Source of the DNA: Epiperipatus broadwayi
Taxonomy: Eukaryota > Onychophora > Udeonychophora > Euonychophora > Peripatidae
Length of the DNA: 64,000 nt
Direction of reading: 5' to 3'
NCBI GenBank assembly: GCA_028023455.1
Contig: JAQFVV010000186.1
Coordinates: forward strand, 2,384,700 to 2,448,699
A program made the position numbers and the translations under genes. The notes under the pieces were generated by a model, which made no database searches, was not told where the DNA came from, and saw only the letters and a list, made by a program, of their open reading frames with translations. Shown here in pieces: positions 12,488-24,954 of this stretch (position 1 is the first letter of the stretch; every line of letters begins with the position of its first letter).

Positions 12488-12550
12488 ACTATCCCAGTAC
12501 CTGACAGGAAAAGCCAGAAGCTAGAAACAGGTTAGACAGTAGGGATATTC
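12488..12550 (+). ncRNA. Hammerhead-like ribozyme motif (family 2, plus unit), damaged core
   Basis: The region has CTGACAGGA (12501-12509, a two-base expansion of CTGANGA), AAAGCCAGAAGCTA, GAAAC and a GTTAG where GTC is expected. The distal helix is again paired, TATCCC with GGGATA, and differs from the other arm of the same element. Confidence 0.4.
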
Positions 12551-12839
12551 TGAAAAACTTATAAAGAGCTATTGGCATTCTCATTAGATAACATTTGTAA
12601 TACAAGTTTAATAAATTAAGTCATGTGACATATGACTTGATTTCTTTGCAATTAGCCCATTGTTCTACAAGCATATTAGTTTCTGATTCACTATTTAAAA
12701 GATAGTATGGATTCTATACCTATCCAATATATAATGAAAGTCCCAGAAAGAGGAAACAATATAATTGCAAGTTAGAATAAAAATTGTCAAAAATCACTAA
12801 AATACCACATGATTACCATATGCTATGCTAGCATAACCT

Positions 12840-13640
12840 GTTAAATTAGTAACAAACTGTACAGAAGTGCCACATAGTAATTAATGGATATGTTTCGACT
12901 TAGTAGCTACCCATTCATTATTTTTACTTTAGGGTTCAACTTGTGGTTTTCATTTTGAGTTAATAACCTCATAGTTTATCTAATAAGTGACAGGTGGCTG
13001 TTGGAGGTTTGCATAAAATTCTACAATCTAGATCCAGTGCTCTCAAATTCAAGATTCCATAATGATGAAACCCACAATCTTGAAAGCTGTATGGGAATAT
13101 TGAATCAGTTAGCACTACAAAGCTTTTATGCATAAAACTTCTAGTATCCATAATATGGTTGCCATGGGTGGCAAAACTATATGGAGAGTTTTCAATTGTT
13201 TTAACAGTTGGTGAAACCATAAAAAATGATGATTGTGTTGTTTTATTGGTTTAATATCAATCTGTTTATATGAAGATAGTAACTATGGTAATAAAAAAAG
13301 ATCCCAAAATGTGCAAAAATTGAACTAGGTTGAGATCTATAACTATCCAGGTCAATTGACATTAATTTAATTTTTTTTGGCTAATTGCTTTATAGTTAGC
13401 TACACAGGTAAAAAGTGATGCCTGGAAATTTGCATTAGATCCAAAGACCCTGTTGTAATGCTCTCAGATTAAAATCTTCATTGTTGAAAGTCACAAGCTA
13501 ATAACTAACCTGAAGACAATGGACAACTAGGCACAACAAAAAATTTTTATGCATAAATCTTCTAACATACATTGATTATTATGGTGTGCACTGGGTGACA
13601 TAATTGTAGAGTTGGGTAGTGTTAAAATGTTGTCTTGCTA
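12840..13640 (+). mobile_element. Family 1 ribozyme-bearing dimer, heavily decayed
   Basis: The left edge has a degraded inverted arm (about 12842-12960: ACAGAAGTGCCA, TAATTAATGGAT, then a degraded minus core). Two plus units follow, with landmarks AGTGCTCTCAAATTC (13037) and AATGCTCTCAGATT (13458). The first unit's tail has ATATGGAGAGTTTTC near 13170. Core remnants TGATGA (13063) and TTGTTGA (13481) are 419 bp apart, close to the 437 bp of the intact-looking dimer. No ribozyme activity is expected. Confidence 0.5.
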
Positions 13641-13888
13641 ATATAACATGTGCATGGTGAATATGAGCTCCACACTCAGCTCATTATGATCATTTCATGC
13701 TGATCACTAATTGAAAGTGATATCATATTAAATCACAACCTAATAGTTATATCAATGATTAGCAAGATATAAGCAAAACTACTGTGATGACTAATTGGTT
13801 ATGTAATGTATTAATTGAATAATTACTTAACCAGAAAATAAAAGTAAAAACAAAACATAACATGCAATTAAAAGTATCCTGTTTACTT
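13641..13888. other. AT-rich spacer
   Basis: Spacer between the decayed ribozyme dimer and the 3' end of LINE copy 2. Nothing is recognised. Confidence 0.5.
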
Positions 13889-16800
13889 TATCAATCATCA
13901 TCAACCATTATCATTCCACTGCAGGATGGTCTCTCCAAGTTCAATCCATCTCCTATCTTTAGCTTCTCTTCTCCACATCACCCCTGCACACTTTCTTATT
14001 TCATCCATCCATCTCACATGGGATCTCTTTCTGGGTCTTTTACAATCTCTTGGAATCCAGTTTAAAATTTCAATTGTCTATCTATTATCATCTTTTCTAG
14101 CAATATGTCCAGCCCAACTCCACTTCAGTCTTTTAATTTTTTTCAATGAGGTCAGTAACACCTGTTTGTTCTCTTACCCATATATTGCATTTTCGATCTC
14201 TTCTTGTTACTCCCAACATGCATCTCTCCATACTTCTTTGAGTGGTCTGAAGTCTCTGTATTGCTCTTCTATTAAGTGTCCAAGTCTCAGATCCATAAGT
14301 AAGAACTGGTAAAACACATTTATTAAAAACCTTCCTTTTCAAACACATAGGCATATTTCCTTTTAGTATCAAGTTATTTCTACCAAAAGCACTCCAACCA
14401 AGTTTAATTCTATGATTAATTTCATCCATTATGTTTCCATCTGTATTAATAATCTGACCAAGGTATTTGTAACTGTTAACTTCTTCTAACTCATCATAAT
14501 CAATCTTTATTTTCATATTTTGAGAAAATCTATTAAACATTACTTTAGTCTTTTTAACATTTATCTTTAGTCCTACTTTCATCTGATAACTCCTGCAACA
14601 TTTCCTGCAGCTCTAAAGCATTATTTGCAAAAACAACTACATCATCTGCAAAATCTAAATGACTTAAATAATCTCCATTTACTTTCACTCCTTTAGCTTC
14701 CCATTTTAATCCACAAAATACTTCTTGCAGCACTGCTGTAAAAAGTTTTGGAGATATGGAGTCACCCTGTCTTACACCCTTTTCAATGTTGATTTTCCTA
14801 ATCATTATGTAATCTAATTGTTGCTGTTGCATTTTTATAAATATTCTTTAAATATTGACAATATCCTGGATCTATACCTTGATGATCCAATGCTTTAATC
14901 ACTGAAGAAATGTTTATAGAATCAAATGCCTTTTCATAGTCTCCAAATCCTAAGCATAATGGCAACTCATATTCATTTGTCCTTTCTATAATTTCTCTCA
15001 ATACCAGGATATGATTTACTGTACTAAAACCACTTTTAAATCCAGCTTGTTATCTTGGTTGGTGGAAATCCAAGTTTTCTGTAGACGAGTTGTAATTATC
15101 TTAGTAAAAATTTTGTATAAAACTGATAAAAGACTGATAGGTCTGTAATTTATAATATCTTCTTTATCCCTTTTTTAAAATATTAATACTGCATTCTTCC
15201 AATCATCTGGTACATCTTTATCATTTAGACATTTGGTATATAACTTTGCTAAAAAAAATTCTATTTCTTCACCTGCTTCTTTTAATATATCAATTATAAT
15301 TCCATCATTACCTGGAGCCTTTCCTTTCTTCATAAATTTAATTGCATGTCTCACTTCCTCATTTAAAATTCTGGGCAATTAGGAAGATATAATAGATATA
15401 GGAGGCACTTGTTCTTTATTACTATATAATTCTTGATAGAAGTCTTCTACACATTTCATGATGTCATCTCTCTTTTTAGTAATAATTCCATCTTTTTTCT
15501 TATTGCAGATATAAATTTTCTACCAATACCAAAATGTTGTTTTACACTCTTTAGGTTTTATTCTCTTCTACAGCTTTTTTTACTAGTTCACAATTATACT
15601 TTCTTATATCATTTTCAACTCTTTTCCGCACCATTTTAGAAAATTTGAGATATTCAATCTTTTTTAATGCATCATTGTTGTATATCCTCATATTCCTTCT
15701 TTTCTTCATAAATTCTCATCTCAGTAGAAATTTTATTGGTCAATTGCTGCTTTTTTCTACCAGCTATCTTTGTTGCAGTTTTTAAAAGTGTATCAGTTAT
15801 TTTCCTATTAATGTCATTCAAATCTGAATCATGTTCAAAATCTACTAATACTTGAAACCGATTTGTAAGTTCTAATTTAAATTCATTAGAATGTTTCTGA
15901 AGATTAGGAATATCAACTGTAAATATTGTTTTTCTTAATAATCATTTGTCTCTCTAGTTTTACATTAACATGTATCTTACCTAATCGATGATCACTTCCT
16001 GTGTTAAATTTATTAAGAACATTACAATCTTGAAATATGTATTTTCTGTTAGTCCAAATATAATCCAATTCTGCTGTACCTTCATTTGGATGCTTCTATG
16101 TCCATTTCCTTTTAATATTTTTCTCAAAAAAAGATTCATAATATAAAGTTTTTCTTTTTCTGCAAACTCCACAAGTCTATGTTCTCTCTCATTTCTATTA
16201 CCATAACCAAAATTACCTACAGCATTTTCATCTTTCATTTGTTTACCAATTCTAGCATTAAAGTCTTGCATAACAATTTTAAAATGTTGTTTACTCTGAT
16301 CAAAAGCCTTTTGTACATCCATATAAAAATCTTCTACTACTTCATCACTATGAGAACTTGTTGGGGCATAAACCTGAATTATCTGTATTTGGTATCTGTT
16401 ATTAAGTTGTAAAACTAATCTTGCCACTCTGTCTGATACACCATCAATCTCCACAATGTTATTCTTCCATTTTTTATTTATAATGAATCCTACTCCACTT
16501 GTATTTCCAATATTTGTGCCTTTATAGTAGAGTAGATGTCCACTTTTTTTTAAATCAATTGTTTCTTCACCTTTCCTTCTAACTTCACAAGGTCCAATAA
16601 TGTCCCATTTAATATAAGTTCTTCTAACTTTTGCAATCTTCCTTCACTTGAAAGTGATCTGCAGTTGTAAGTACCTAAATAAAAATTCACCATCAAATGG
16701 CAGCCTGAGCCTAAATCAGGGGATTCTTAGCACCCTCCGCCTTCAGCCACCAACCGTTGCCTTGGTTAGTGACTTTACAGCCTCCTGGGAATAAGGGCCA

Positions 16801-17052
16801 TGATTTATTTTTGTCTGTCATAATTTTATATATTGGAAAAAATATTCTTAAACTCGGAGGTAAAAAGCCAATAAACTCACCATGCTGGCTAATGTTTGTT
16901 GGTGAGCAGCCCATCCATGTTCATATATTATATGAATAATCACATAGTAATAACAGCTGCAATGACAAGAACGTATGGAGTGGACGTTGAGCATTTGCCC
17001 TGCTCGGTTCCTTTAAAGCCTCCAAGAGGAATCAAAGGGTCTCCTTTTAGTT
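13889..17052 (-). mobile_element. RTE-type LINE retrotransposon, copy 2 (broken)
   Basis: Same element and strand as the copy at 4389-7695. From the 5' side on the minus strand: a 5' region (17052-16650) with a short frame containing GGCKVTNQGNGWWLKAEGAK; endonuclease fragments (about 16600-15980) with SGVGFIINKKW, DFNARIGKQM and GNRNEREHRL; and RT fragments (about 15800-13900) with [42 protein letters not shown] and SYKYLGQIINTDGN. The C-terminal stretch from 14582 to 14133 is a continuous frame of about 149 codons. It keeps the RT segment missing from copy 1 (about 15088-15146) but has its own deletion in the 5' region and several frameshifts. The 3' tail is TGATGATGATTGAT. Not active. Confidence 0.88.
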
Positions 17053-17189
17053 AATAGCGAACTCCTTTCTGCAGCCATTTACTTTATATCTCTGCTTATT
17101 TACCCAATTGTTATAATGCATTAATAATTTCTATTGCATTCATATTTTGTTGTATATCATAAATATTATTCACTAATGCAGGAAATCTG

Positions 17190-18130
17190 AAACTCATTGC
17201 GCTTTGCAGACCACTCAGAATCTCCCACCACCAAACCATATTCAAACTCTATCCTTACATGTATATATGCATTTATTAACATTTTTTTCATTTTAATTAT
17301 TAAAATAATCACTGATGTAGATATCTTTAAATATCTTAATCTACATATTTTAAATAAATAAATATTTTATATTATATTATTCGTATATGTGCATAATGGA
17401 TACATATATATCATAGGTGAGGGGAGATTATTTATAAAACATTTATAATATCAATATATATATTAATTTATATTTTTAAAATTATGCTAAATTTTATTAT
17501 TTATTTTAGTAATGGCTGTCAAAAAAGGCTGGTGCAATCCTGCCGAATATTCTCGAATGCAATTAAGTCAATTAACCAAAAATCCATTAATCCAAATTAA
17601 AATGTTATAATTTTATAAAAGTAATATAAAATCCATTAGTGAAAATGTTATCCATTTCAAATTTGTTTTAAAATCTTACATTATATTTTAAAACAATCGT
17701 TCAAAAAATTTGTAGCAGGATTGCATTGTCTTAAAACTTACAAGAACAAAGGTATGCATCCGGTCTGCAAATTGCAGATCGATAATGTACATAAAATGCT
17801 TCAGGTCAAGTAGCAAAAGCATTCCAGAACAACTTAAAAAATCATAAAATAGTGCTGGATTTAAATACCCAGGGGAAATAAGTAATTTAATAAGAGCAAT
17901 GGTAAACTGAATCCGTGCTCATGATACATGTGATTCAATGCAATGTGAGATCAAACATTACCTTTCTCACCATTCCAAAATGCCATCTTTCTCGACATCG
18001 CCCAGGATCCAGACACTCATGAACTATTACTATATACTAAATAATGAGTGTTACTGCCTGACCAACCTGAATAAAACTAGATCTAGTCTTCGATGGACTT
18101 TTCAAATCATCCAAGAATCAGTCAGTAAAG
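17190..18130 (+). repeat. Dispersed 1-kb repeat, copy 1
   Basis: This block aligns in direct orientation with 21180-22110. Landmarks shared in order are CATATTCAAACT, ATATGTGCATAATGGAT, GAATATTCTCGAATG, CAGGATTGCATTGTCTT, GCATCCGGTC and CTGCCTGACC. The copies differ by many substitutions and indels. Neither keeps a long reading frame. It could be the terminal repeat of a lost element with 18.1-21.2 kb as interior, or simply an old dispersed repeat. Confidence 0.7.
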
Positions 18131-18139
18131 AACATGGTT

Positions 18140-21100
18140 ACAAATTCATGTTGCTGCTATAACTCGTATTACATGAGCAATCACAACTTTAAGCTAAATT
18201 CCTTGTCTAAACAGTCCTTTAAATGTAATGTAATCTTTTTAGCTGATCTTAAGATCAGCAATACCATATCAACTAATATTTGTAAATTCTTACCTGATCT
18301 GTTAAACTCTCTTAATGTTTCTTATATCACTGAGTCTCTAGTAAATATATATTTCTCATTTTATTTTCATGTGGCAACAATATTTCATAAAGTTTATTAT
18401 TATAACATATTTTGTATATTTAAATATGCCAATAATTTCCTAAATTCGCAAGAATGTTTACTCTCTTTTAAATCTCTCCTTTCTTTTCATGGGGAGATCA
18501 GTTTAGTTTTTTTTAATTAAAACAAGTTTATTATTATTAATTACAGTAGATGCTTGCAAATTTGGCAAAAACTTAATTACATTAGTGTTATTATAGAAAA
18601 ACAGAGTAGAAATCTGTTTTTCTATGAAATGTTTTTTTTAAATTTAAAATAATAGTACTAATTCTAAAATTTCAAATGTTTCTCTGAAATCAAATCAATA
18701 TTTTATTTTATAAAATCAATAACTGCCACCTAACTCTTATATATATAATTATTTGAAACTGTGATAAAAACAATTAGAACCAAATACTCATGTTTATTTC
18801 AACATTTGTGGGAAGTTATGTAAATTAATGTAACAAGGGAAAGGGTATTCTCAATTTGCAGTAGTTTATTTTTATTAATGAATTTAAGTTTTCCATTACT
18901 GTTTAGTATTCTAATCATATCTTTATGTTGGATATTTCACAATATATAGGTATTAAGTATTCTTTTAAAAGTTTTGTGTTGTTCCAAGCATTGCGTGCAT
19001 ACAGGCTCCCTGGATCATGTTTTTATAAATATTGTGCTTCATTATCTGAGCATGTCGGAAAAACGAATCATGTCTCATATCTCCAAGTCCAAGAACAAGA
19101 CCAAACCCCCTTGGGACTTATTTTGTCACTGAGGTAGCTCTATATGGGAATAGCTCCTGAAAAAACCAGCCCATCATAGCTCACTGTGGACTATTCTTCA
19201 TTAATTAGCCGATTATGGCAAAGTCTACAGATATAAATCGGTCTTTTCTTCTTCAATGATTTTTGGAAAAAACCTTTTTTGATCTACAACTGGATCACAT
19301 AAATATGCCACCATACATGTACTGCCCTTTTAGTTCTAGTTCCAAATAAAACCTATGAATATCCATAAGCCATGTTATGATTCTACTAAACAGATTTCTT
19401 TATATTTATTAATATTTTCATGTGTGCGCTGTTTTGTGACACAATTATATATGTTCTAAATTAGCTTTCCCACACATTTTTTTACTCAGCATAAGCTGAG
19501 ATTATTTCACTTATTAATGTAAATCATATTTCTATAATAAAGTTAATAATCCTAAATACTCGGTCAAGTGCTATTTTCTCTGTCTTGGGGTGGATCAGTC
19601 TCCTAAATGATTTGTAGTCTAGTTCTATCTTAAATCCTTTATATGTTATCATTTATCGATTATTGGCATATGAAGTAGCCACACTAGAATAAAGCAACAA
19701 ATACATTTATCATTTCTTAAAATATAAAAGTAAATCTTGTGTTATAAACCATAAGGGAATCAATTATAACTAATGGAGAAATATGATCAAATTATTTAAA
19801 TTAATAAATGTTATATATATCACAACCTTTAGTATCATTGTTTATTTATTTAATTTGCTATGTTTTGATCTATTAATTATACTGCTATGACTAGATATCC
19901 TACTAATCCTATATATATATATATAATTAATATGAAATGGTCCCATCTTTTAATTATATCAAATCTTATAATTATTATAATAAATGCTTCACTATCATGT
20001 TAGTTTTTAATTAGTCTCTTTGTGTCTCCGCTTTGCAATGCCAGCAGAGAGAAGTAAATTAGATCAGTATTATCGGGATTGTTGCTCATAAACTGGTAGA
20101 TCTGGAAAATTGCATCTTGTGCACAATTGGATTTTAGATACTTTTGCCTAGATGCTAGATCTTGTTATATAAATAGGCAAAACTGACCGGTACAGGTCCC
20201 CCCCCCCCAGATTTGATGCTACAATGTGGGGCGAATAATAAATAAGATATATATCCTGAGTAATGGATTTTATTTACATATAGTAAAAAAAAAAATATGT
20301 ATAAAAATTTTTCCTCTGGGTTTGGATGCCCAGTCATGGAGCTATTAGATATTCTCAAACCCTGTGTAGTGTTTGGTATATATATATAATGTTTTTTTTA
20401 ATAATACTAAATAATAGATATGTGAAACAATTTTTTTCCCTTGGTTTGTACATCCAATTCACATGATTCTCTTATTATACACACCCTGAACAAGTCATTA
20501 TTAGTAAATAAATATTATTATTTATATAAATGTATTATTATTTTTCTCTCCATTAATAATGTCAAGCACATATGTAATTTTTTTTCATACATGAATAAAG
20601 TTCAGTATATATGTATTTTCCATAAATAATGTTTAAAAATATATATATTATTTGCTCGGGTTTGTGAAAGAAAAGTAGTGCCAACTTTTAAATACTTTCC
20701 ACACCCTTAATCTAATGTAAAATGTGTGCTCCAAATAATAATCATGATAAAATTTTTTTGAATTATTTATTGTAAATCTGAATTGCGGTACAGCCTTCAT
20801 AAATAAAAAAAATGTATTTGTAAAAGTATATAATCAAGTAAAAATGGATCAACTTGTCAAATAATGTTGTAACAATCTTACCCCTTTGGCTGGCACCCAG
20901 TAGCAATACCATTATAAATTTTGCCAATAGGTGGTAGATTGAATAAAATAAAATAAAATGCTAAAAAACAATGATTCAAAATTTAATGAGTTGCAGTTTT
21001 CTTCTAATAATTTATGTACTGTAAAATAATTTTCAATGACTATAACATATGAATTTAATTTCTAATGAATGATGTATTTAATATGTTTCAGGTGCAAAAG

Positions 21101-21179
21101 AACCAAAGCAAAAGACTAGAAAGAAAGGACAAGAGGTTAGACATAATAAAAGAATATTTGAATATATATTGAAGCAGTC
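18140..21179. other. AT-rich DNA between the two repeat copies
   Basis: There is no recognisable gene. A plus frame at 18134-18520 gives an unrecognised translation with several stretches of aromatic residues and is probably not real. An 11-base C run sits at 20198-20208. Confidence 0.45.
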
Positions 21180-22110
21180 GATCTGATACTCAGATCAAGC
21201 TTCACAGCCCACTCAAATCATATTCAAACTTCATCCTTACGCACATATAATTTATTAATACATTTTTTTGCTTAACTTTTAAAATAATAACTGACGTAGA
21301 TATATATATATCTTAATGTAATTACCTTTAATAAATAAATATCTGATTTTATTTTAATTTGTATATGTGCATAATGGATGTGTATATATTATAGGTGAGA
21401 GATTATTTTTAAAACATAAAAGTAACATATATTATATTAATGTGTATTTTAAAATTATATTTATAATTTATTATTTATTTCAGTTATAGTGGTCAGAAAA
21501 AAAACAAGGTGATGAAATCCTGTGGAATATTCTCGAATGTAATTAAGACAATTTACCGGAAACCCATTAGTCCATCTAAAACATATAATTTTATAGAATA
21601 ATATAAGACCCATTAATGGATGTTTTATCCATCGAAATTTTGTTTTAAAATCTTAAATCATATTTTAAAATAATCATTTGAGAAATTCTAACAGGATTGC
21701 ATTGTCTTTAAAATTTACATTAACAAAAGATGCATCCGGTCAGCAAATTCTGGGTTTGCTAAGTGCAAAAAGTGCCTCAGGTCTAGCAACTAAAGTGCAT
21801 TCCAAGATAAACTAAAAATAGTATAAATACTGCTAGATTTGAATCCCAACAAAGGAACTTGTAATTATAAAACAGAATGGTAAACATAATCCATGCCCAT
21901 CATTGTAGTATCTAATGTGTCATGAGTAGTGAAAATTTTCACTTTTCTCTCTGTTCAACATGCTCTTTACTGCACTCATCGCTCAGGATCCTGTTACCCA
22001 TGAACTTTAATGTGCTTAAAGACTGAATAATGAAAATGCTACCTGCCTGACCGACCGAATCTACCTACATCTAGTTCACCAATTCTAATGGACATTGCAA
22101 TAATTAAGAA
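21180..22110 (+). repeat. Dispersed 1-kb repeat, copy 2
   Basis: Direct, diverged partner of 17190-18130 with the same series of landmarks. It has more disrupted frames than copy 1. The distance between copy starts is about 4.0 kb. Confidence 0.7.
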
Positions 22111-22459
22111 TTGCTACTAATTACCGAAGTAAAGAACTCTAGCTGCTGCCTAATGTTTAAATTCTTAAGTTCAGCCTTCTGTAAATATTTCTCATAACCC
22201 TGTCTCTAATTTATAATATTCTATCAGCTGGTCCTTTGACCAGAAATTAAATATCTCATTTAAATAATTTGTAATCTACTTACCCCTGATATTAGCATGT
22301 ACATAACTATATAACTTTCTTTAATTTTCTTGATAAATATGAAGTTACCAGGTCATGACAAAATTTTGTAGTTCAAATATTTTTCACCAGAATGTTTCTT
22401 GTCGAATTATTTAAAAATTTGTTACGATATATCAAATACACGGTGGCATAAAATTATAA

Positions 22460-23562
22460 GGTAATCTTGACTGTTAGCAGTCTTGACATTTCGCCCTCTA
22501 TTTTTAAAAAACTGAACTACATTTTTTTTCCTACTAAATGTATCTAATTATACTAAGTATATCTAACTATAAATAAACTATATCTAAGTATAAATGCTAA
22601 TAAAAAAGAATTTTAAAAATCTTACATTTTTATGCGGAGTTTTGACTTGTAAAGTATATCTAACGGTCACAACTGTATATATAATTATAAATAAGTAAAT
22701 AAATAAACTATATTAACTATAAATGTTTTTATACTAAGTGTATCTAACTATAAATAAACTATATCTAAGTATAAATGCTAATAAAAAAGAATTTTAAAAA
22801 TCTTACATTTTTATGCGGAGTTTTGACTTGTAAAGTATATCTAACGGTCACAACTGTATATATAATTATAAATAAGTAAATAAATAAACTATATTAACTA
22901 TAAATGTTTTTATATACAGATTAATAAATAAAAAAAATGAACTTACATTCTCGCGAGCAATAAAGTGACTTGGCAAATTATTCGACCAGCAAAATGCTAT
23001 ATGAACAATGGTGTTCAAATATAGATGGCTTCAGAAAAAAATGAGCCACTTTTTATTGATGTACGTTGGTGACACATTTTGCATTGCCATCTAACACCAT
23101 CTATGCTGTCTGAATATTTTACCAGCGAACACTGAATATTGCATCGCAGACAATGCAAGCTATTCTTTAACAAATGCTTCCTGGCATACATTTATAGTTA
23201 GATATATTTTGCAATTACATAGTGAGAATAACGTAGTTTGAACCAACAATCCTATCTGCAGGAAATGTAAGATCATTTTTTTATTTATTAATCTTTATGT
23301 AAAAACATTTATAGTTAATATAGTTTATTTATTTATAATTAAATATACAGTTGTGACCGTTAGATATACTTTACAAGTCAAAACTACGCATAAAAATGTA
23401 AGTTTTTTAAAATTCTTTTTTTATTAATATTTATACTCAGATATAGTTTATTTATAGTTAGATACACTTAGTATAGTTACATACATTTAGTAGGAAAAAA
23501 TGTGGTTCAGTTTTTTAAAAATAGAGGGCGAAATGTCGAGACCGCTAACAATCAAGATTACC
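22460..23562. mobile_element. Non-autonomous TIR DNA transposon with 8-bp target duplication
   Basis: Terminal inverted repeats of about 280 bp: the left end starts GGTAATCTTGACTGTTAGCA and the right end (23562 inward on the minus strand) starts GGTAATCTTGATTGTTAGCG. Direct AATTATAA flanks are at 22452-22459 and 23563-23570, an exact 8-bp target-site duplication. The interior of about 350 bp has no transposase. An 8-bp duplication fits hAT or Merlin mobilisation; the ends alone do not decide. The left arm holds an internal tandem duplication. Confidence 0.85.
22551..22911. repeat. 181-bp tandem duplication in the left TIR arm
   Basis: 22551-22731 and 22732-22911 are nearly identical, each starting TACTAAGTRTATCTAACTAT and ending AAATGTTTTTA. 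The right arm has the sequence once, so the duplication arose on one side only. Confidence 0.9.
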
Positions 23563-23570
23563 AATTATAA

Positions 23571-24289
23571 TATAAAAAATAATTAATAACAAATAATATT
23601 ATAAAAAATAATTTATTAAAATAATAACAATATATCCAACTAACATTCATAATTTCTGTCCACCGACCTGCATTGGATATTGCTGAAAATATGTTGCGCA
23701 CTCTTCGTGGCAAAAATTTGCCCAGTCTATTATGTGTGGAGACATACACTTGCCTCATGAGCAATATAACAGTGGCAAATTATGTGACCAATAATATACT
23801 TTAAGTATAACTGTCTTTAGGGACAAATGGCTTTAAAAAAAGAACTCTTTCTGATGGATACATAATCTGCATTGGCACCTGTGACCATCTCCACATTCTT
23901 GCTGTCTGATCAGAAAATACGGCATGCCACAATGCTGGCATAGGTACTATTCTTAAGCAAGTGCCTCCTTGCTAACAACTTCATAGCTAACTCCAGAGTT
24001 CGAAGTTCATCCATCAACAACCAAGAAGTCTAATTTTCTATGCAAATGTCTGCAACATGTAACACTTCATTTTCTTTCTGGCAGTATAACTACATTATCA
24101 TTTACAGGATTCATTTTATGGACTACATCTGAAAACTAAAAAACTCTTTGAAAGCCATGTCTTACAACTTTGAAAAACTTGTAAAAAGTACAATTTCACA
24201 CTATCAGCAATACTTTATTCCAATTCTACCTTTAGGAATTTGCTTTGCACATTTTCTTTTCTATAAACGAAAACTACAATGGACAGTAA
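23571..24289. other. Unassigned DNA
   Basis: No convincing reading frame or repeat is seen between the TIR element and the small inverted-repeat element. Confidence 0.45.
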
Positions 24290-24954
24290 TTCGACAAGGC
24301 GCACTCTGGTGAAAAAAATTTGAAACAAAATTCGAATTTTGTTGTGACCTGGTAACTTCACGTTTACCTAAAAAATGTGATTAATATTTCTTTTTCTGTT
24401 TTGTTTAGGTCTAAGACATGGAAAAATAATATTTGATAAAAAGAGCATCTCATTGAAATATTAAAGAGATTGATAATGGAATTAATTAAGTCTTCCTATT
24501 CATATAATGATTGTAACACTTCTAATCAAAAATGTATTCTTACCAGGTCACAACAAAATTTTGTAGTTCAAATTTTTTTCACCAGAGTTCATGTTTACCA
24601 TTTTTTATATATATGACAAATAAATATAGTTTGTATACTAAGGAAGCATAAATTAATTTTCATTAGAACATTCTTAAAACAAGCAACTCATAATCTTTTT
24701 ATCAAATGACACATTTAGCATGTATATTGATCCAAATGTATCATGTTTTCAGTTACTAACAACAGAAAAAAATTGAACACTTACGTTTCTTTTATATACG
24801 TCACGATATTGTTTCAAGCCAAATTATTCTTGCTTCATGGAAAATATATGAAAAAATTACATATAGATGTATAAAATATAAACACAGAATCAATCTAACA
24901 TTTATATATATATATATAAAGAACTTTACATAAATAAATATTCATACTGACATA

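Larger units (their letters stand above)
12061..12660 (+). mobile_element. Family 2 ribozyme-bearing unit with inverted arm
   Basis: An inverted arm (12061-12219) pairs with 12432-12591; the outer ends TTATCTAATGAG and CTCATTAGATAA match. Directly after the left arm comes a plus unit starting TGTAATACAAG (12221). The same start recurs at 12596 and continues for about 60 bases with high identity. The repeat distance is therefore about 375 bp. Layout is the same as family 1 (inverted partial arm, plus unit, start of the next plus unit) but the sequence differs outside the ribozyme region. No reading frame is present. Confidence 0.6.
22340..24360. repeat. Inverted repeat arms (about 70 bp) enclosing a nested TIR element
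   Basis: 22340-22410 (GAAGTTACCAGGTCA ... CACCAGAATG ... CTTGTCGAATTA) is the inverse of 24290-24360. A third copy of the inner 50 bp lies at 24543-24592 in the same orientation as the first, so 24307-24592 also forms a 285-bp inverted-repeat pair. These look like the ends of small DNA transposons (MITE-like). Confidence 0.65.

Noticed and set aside
18134-18520. Possible gene of 128 codons
   Set aside because: No recognisable motif, AT-driven composition, and it begins inside a decayed dispersed repeat.
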